Below, in pieces: positions 61,532 through 64,000 of a stretch of 64,000 bases of DNA (its first letter is position 1; every line of letters begins with the position of its first letter). The notes below the pieces were generated by a model. That model had not been told where the DNA came from, ran no database searches, and saw nothing but the letters and a program-made list of their open reading frames with translations. The DNA comes from Pacificitalea sp040119125 (GTDB lineage Bacteria; Pseudomonadota; Alphaproteobacteria; Rhodobacterales; Rhodobacteraceae), in assembly GCA_040119125.1 (NCBI GenBank), contig JBEDTR010000001.1, positions 248,001 to 312,000 on the forward strand, written 5' to 3'. The position numbers and the translations under genes were made by a program.

Positions 61532-62854
61532 TTACAACGCCTCGGCGATCGCGGCGAAACGGTCGGCTTCGACAGGGGCGTCACCCATCTGCGCCTCAGG
61601 AGTAAACAGAGCGCCAAAGTCATGGTCGGGCCATGTCTCAGCTGCCAGTTCCGGCAGGGACCTGCCCTCGGCGCGGGCCTTCAGGCAGAGCTCCTTCACC
61701 TGTTTCTGCGCCTCGGGTTTCGGCATGATCCGCGCCAGATCGAAGCTTAGCGCCTCGGCATAGATCAGCCCGGTGCCATCGTCGATTGTGGCCCGCATGG
61801 TGGCCACGGCGGGGCGGATGTCATGGGCCAGCCCGTCCGCCACCTCCAGCGCGCGCCCCAGCGCGATGCAAATCTGCGGCAAGATCATCCATTCCAGCAG
61901 CCACGCGGGCCCGTCCCGCTGATCGCGATGATGTCCGGCTGGGGCAAGGGCCGCGGCCTGACCTTCGATCTGACGGCACAGCGCGACCAGCAGCCCGGCC
62001 TGCACCGGGTTTTGTTTCTGCGGCATGGTCGAAGATCCGCCGCCACTGCCAAAGCTCACCTCGCCGGAGCGGGCAAGCAGCAGCATGTCTTCGCCCATCT
62101 TGCCCAGCGACCCGGCCAGCCCGGCAGCCCAATGCGCCAATTCAAGGATGCGGTCGCGTTGCGCGTGCCAGCTGCCGCCGGGATCGCCCAGCCGCAATCC
62201 TCGTGCCAAGCCGGCGCGCACCTCGGCGCCCTCGGGTCCCATCGCGGACAGGGTTCCCGACGCGCCCGCAAGCGATACGACCAACAACCGCGGCTCCAGT
62301 TCAGATAGCCGGTCGAGATGCCGGGGCAGGGGCATGCCCCATCCGGCGACGGCGGCGCCAAAGCTCATCGGTGTCGCGACCGCGCCCCATGTCCGCGCCG
62401 CCATCGGCAGCGCGCGGTGGGTTTCTGCCAGCTGTCCCAGCCGCTGTGTCGTGCCAACCAGGCGCGCCCGCAAGATCGCCAGAACCTGTCGCAAGCGCAG
62501 TGTCAGCGCGGTGTCGACGATATCCTGCGAGGTGGCGCCCCAATGCACATATTGTCGTGCCTCCACCGCGTTGATCGCGGCGCGAAACGCGGCGAGCAGG
62601 GCAGGCACCGGGGTGGCGTCGCCCGCCACAGTGTCGGCCATCGCGGCGGGATCCAGCGCGACCTCCAAAGCGTGCCGGTGGATGGTTTCGGCATGCTCGG
62701 CAGGGATCATCCCCAGATCGGCCTGCGCCTTGGCCAATGTGCCTTCGACCAACAACATGGCGCGGATGGCGGCGCTGTCGGAAAACAGCTTGCCGATTTC
62801 CGCGTCGCCGAAAAGCTTGCCCATCAGAGCACTGTCAAACGGGGTGGCGCTCAT
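61532..62854 (-). CDS. pcaB: 3-carboxy-cis,cis-muconate cycloisomerase
   Basis: A 440-residue enzyme of the fumarase/aspartase superfamily that lactonises 3-carboxymuconate in the protocatechuate branch of the beta-ketoadipate pathway. The superfamily signature is GSGGGSSTMPQKQNP; the N-terminus reads SALMGKLFGDAEIGKLFSDS and the substrate region YVHWGATSQDIVDTALTLRL. The ATG overlaps the pcaD stop by four bases (ATGA). The other pca genes are not in the window. Confidence 0.94.
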   Translation of the reverse strand: MSATPFDSALMGKLFGDAEIGKLFSDSAAIRAMLLVEGTLAKAQADLGMIPAEHAETIHRHALEVALDPAAMADTVAGDATPVPALLAAFRAAINAVEARQYVHWGATSQDIVDTALTLRLRQVLAILRARLVGTTQRLGQLAETHRALPMAARTWGAVATPMSFGAAVAGWGMPLPRHLDRLSELEPRLLVVSLAGASGTLSAMGPEGAEVRAGLARGLRLGDPGGSWHAQRDRILELAHWAAGLAGSLGKMGEDMLLLARSGEVSFGSGGGSSTMPQKQNPVQAGLLVALCRQIEGQAAALAPAGHHRDQRDGPAWLLEWMILPQICIALGRALEVADGLAHDIRPAVATMRATIDDGTGLIYAEALSFDLARIMPKPEAQKQVKELCLKARAEGRSLPELAAETWPDHDFGALFTPEAQMGDAPVEADRFAAIAEAL

Positions 62855-63642
62855 TTCACATGTCCGATCTCGGTGAGAAAGGTGGTCAGCAACTCGGCAT
62901 AGCGGTCGGGCGCTTCGACACAGGGGATATGGCCTGCACCGCGGATCAGCTCAAACCGGGAGCCGCGGATCAACTCGGCGGTTTCGCGCACCAGATCAGG
63001 CGGAGATGAGCCGTCCTCGGTTCCGGCGATAGCCAGCGTCGGCAGGGTCAGCCCGGAGGTCGGCGTATAGAAATCCGTGCCCGCAATCGCGCCGCAGCAC
63101 CCCAGATAGCCCTCGATGGGCTGCCGCAGCAGCATATTGCGCCAGAGTTCGATCTCGGGCCCGTCGCGGAAGGTCTTGGAGAACCAGCGCTCGATGATTG
63201 CATCCGCCATCGCCTCCATCCCATCCGCGCGGATCGCGGCGATGCGGTTTTCCCACATTTCGGGGGTGCCCATCTTGGCTGCGGTGTTCGACAGCACCAG
63301 CGCGCGCACCTGATCCAACCGCTTCACCGCCAGCCCCTGCGCGATCATGCCGCCAATCGACAGCCCGACAAACACGGCGTCGCGCACCTCAAGCCGGTCC
63401 AGAAGGCGTTCCGCATCGGTGACCAGCTGTCCCATCTTGTAGGGGGCGGGGGGGCATGTGCTTAGCCCGTGACCACGTTTGTCATAGCGGATGATGCGCA
63501 GCCCGGCGGGCAGGCGCGCCACGACGCGGTCCCAGATCCGCAAATCGGTGCCGAGCGAGTTCGCGAAAACGATTGGCGCTCCGTCGGGATCACCCTCAAC
63601 ATGATAATGCAGGCCGATATCATCGAATGTGGCAATTTGCAT
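62851..63642 (-). CDS. pcaD: 3-oxoadipate enol-lactonase
   Basis: A 263-residue alpha/beta hydrolase opening the enol-lactone to 3-oxoadipate. The oxyanion segment is PIVFANSLGTDLRIWDRV, the nucleophile elbow FVGLSIGGMIAQGLA contains the catalytic Ser, and the catalytic His lies in GAGHIPCVEAPDRYAEL. GGGGGAG precedes the ATG. Upstream of, and coupled to, pcaB; together they form part of protocatechuate catabolism, though the decarboxylase acting between their steps (pcaC) is not here. Confidence 0.94.
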   Translation of the reverse strand: MQIATFDDIGLHYHVEGDPDGAPIVFANSLGTDLRIWDRVVARLPAGLRIIRYDKRGHGLSTCPPAPYKMGQLVTDAERLLDRLEVRDAVFVGLSIGGMIAQGLAVKRLDQVRALVLSNTAAKMGTPEMWENRIAAIRADGMEAMADAIIERWFSKTFRDGPEIELWRNMLLRQPIEGYLGCCGAIAGTDFYTPTSGLTLPTLAIAGTEDGSSPPDLVRETAELIRGSRFELIRGAGHIPCVEAPDRYAELLTTFLTEIGHVK

Positions 63643-63754
63643 GGATTGGCTCCCCCGGTTGATTTCGGGTCAGACCGCGACCCGCGCCTTGGGATGCCCG
63701 CGCCCGGCGTGGCTGTCAACGTGGCTGTCAAACTGGTTAAGCGGACAGACGTAA

Positions 63755-63785
63755 AAAGGGCGCCGCATCAAGTGCCGCGCCCTTT
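63755..63785 (-). terminator. Rho-independent terminator of the H-NS-like gene
   Basis: On the minus strand AAAGGGCGC pairs with GCGCCCTTT, with an inner GCA/TGC extension across a G-G mismatch, followed by a T run (plus-strand AAAAA at 63753-63757). It lies about 65 bp after the stop of the minus-strand gene that enters from the right edge. Confidence 0.8.
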
Positions 63786-63849
63786 ATCAGTTTCCGTTCC
63801 GCGTCATTCAGGTGATGAAACCATCGTGAGCCGGGATCGAAAGTGGCGA

Positions 63850-64000
63850 TCAGATCGCGAAATCTTCGAGCGACTTTCCGTCGCGCAGTGCCTCGGACAG
63901 CCAGTTGGGTTTGCGGCCACGGCCAGTCCAGGTCATTTCGGGGTTTTCGGGATGGCGATATTTCGGGGGCGATTTGGGCTTGTTCGCCTTCGCCGATTCA
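63850..64000 (-). CDS. H-NS family nucleoid-associated protein (3' end, partial)
   Basis: The last 49 residues of a protein whose gene starts beyond the right edge. The sequence contains PKYRHPENPEMTWTGRGRKP followed by NWLSEALRDGKSLEDFAI, the H-NS C-terminal DNA-binding domain with the core TWTGRGRKPNW. Such H-NS/HvrA-type proteins bind AT-rich DNA and act as global regulators (HvrA in Rhodobacter capsulatus). A terminator follows at 63755-63785. Confidence 0.9.
   Translation of the reverse strand, partial: ESAKANKPKSPPKYRHPENPEMTWTGRGRKPNWLSEALRDGKSLEDFAI

Overview
The window is a high-GC, densely packed chromosomal segment from an alphaproteobacterium, most likely a Rhodobacterales (Roseobacter/Rhodobacter lineage) member. 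Evidence: a group-II-type RpoH sigma factor, a membrane-anchored cytochrome c (cy/c552 type) divergent from pheA, an H-NS-like protein with the TWTGRGRKPNWL signature, a membrane-extended MoeB, an NDUFS4-type complex I accessory protein and pca (protocatechuate) genes. The genus cannot be named from sequence reading alone. I see no insertion sequences, prophage, CRISPR array or origin; base composition looks even throughout.

Layout. 1-4.3 kb: moxR-DUF58-(next gene cut by the window edge) on minus, a divergent DUF1285 gene, the 4.5S SRP RNA with its own promoter, a Hint-domain protein and a small secreted protein. 4.3-9.2 kb: an NMT1-type ABC importer and a Tat-exported CpdB nucleotidase. 9.4-12.6 kb: nudC, an SRPBCC protein, pheA and cytochrome c. 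12.7-18.7 kb: yejABEF peptide importer. 18.7-20.6 kb: moaE-moaD-pgsA and a Bcp peroxiredoxin. 20.7-25.8 kb: an AsmA-like giant, queA and a secreted protein. 26.1-38.8 kb: a luciferase-like monooxygenase, murJ-glnD-lipoprotein, rsmI-yraN-gshB, comM-GST and rpoH behind a structured leader. 38.9-48.5 kb: coaBC-dut-moeB, an M3 peptidase, two small proteins, uvrB, an NDUFS4 homologue and MYG1.

48.5-58.9 kb is the most distinctive region: two BenE-type carboxylate transporters, an AraC regulator and a tight operon coding for a three-subunit molybdenum hydroxylase, an acyl-CoA ligase and a crotonase. The gene order (large subunit, FAD subunit, 2Fe-2S subunit, ligase, crotonase) equals hmfABCDE, the 2-furoate pathway known from Cupriavidus basilensis. 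I infer a furoate (or related heteroaromatic acid) route to 2-oxoglutarate, with its own transporter. moaE, moaD and moeB elsewhere in the window belong to the cofactor pathway this enzyme needs. 58.9-64 kb: an Hsp70-like protein, sodC, tRNA-Arg(TCT), a tiny zinc-ribbon membrane protein, pcaD-pcaB and the 3' end of an H-NS-like gene.

The features most worth checking are the furoate-type operon, the 485-bp non-coding stretch upstream of rpoH (hairpins, a terminator-like structure and a near-consensus RpoE-type promoter), and the fusion of a CoxG-like domain to the hydroxylase large subunit.
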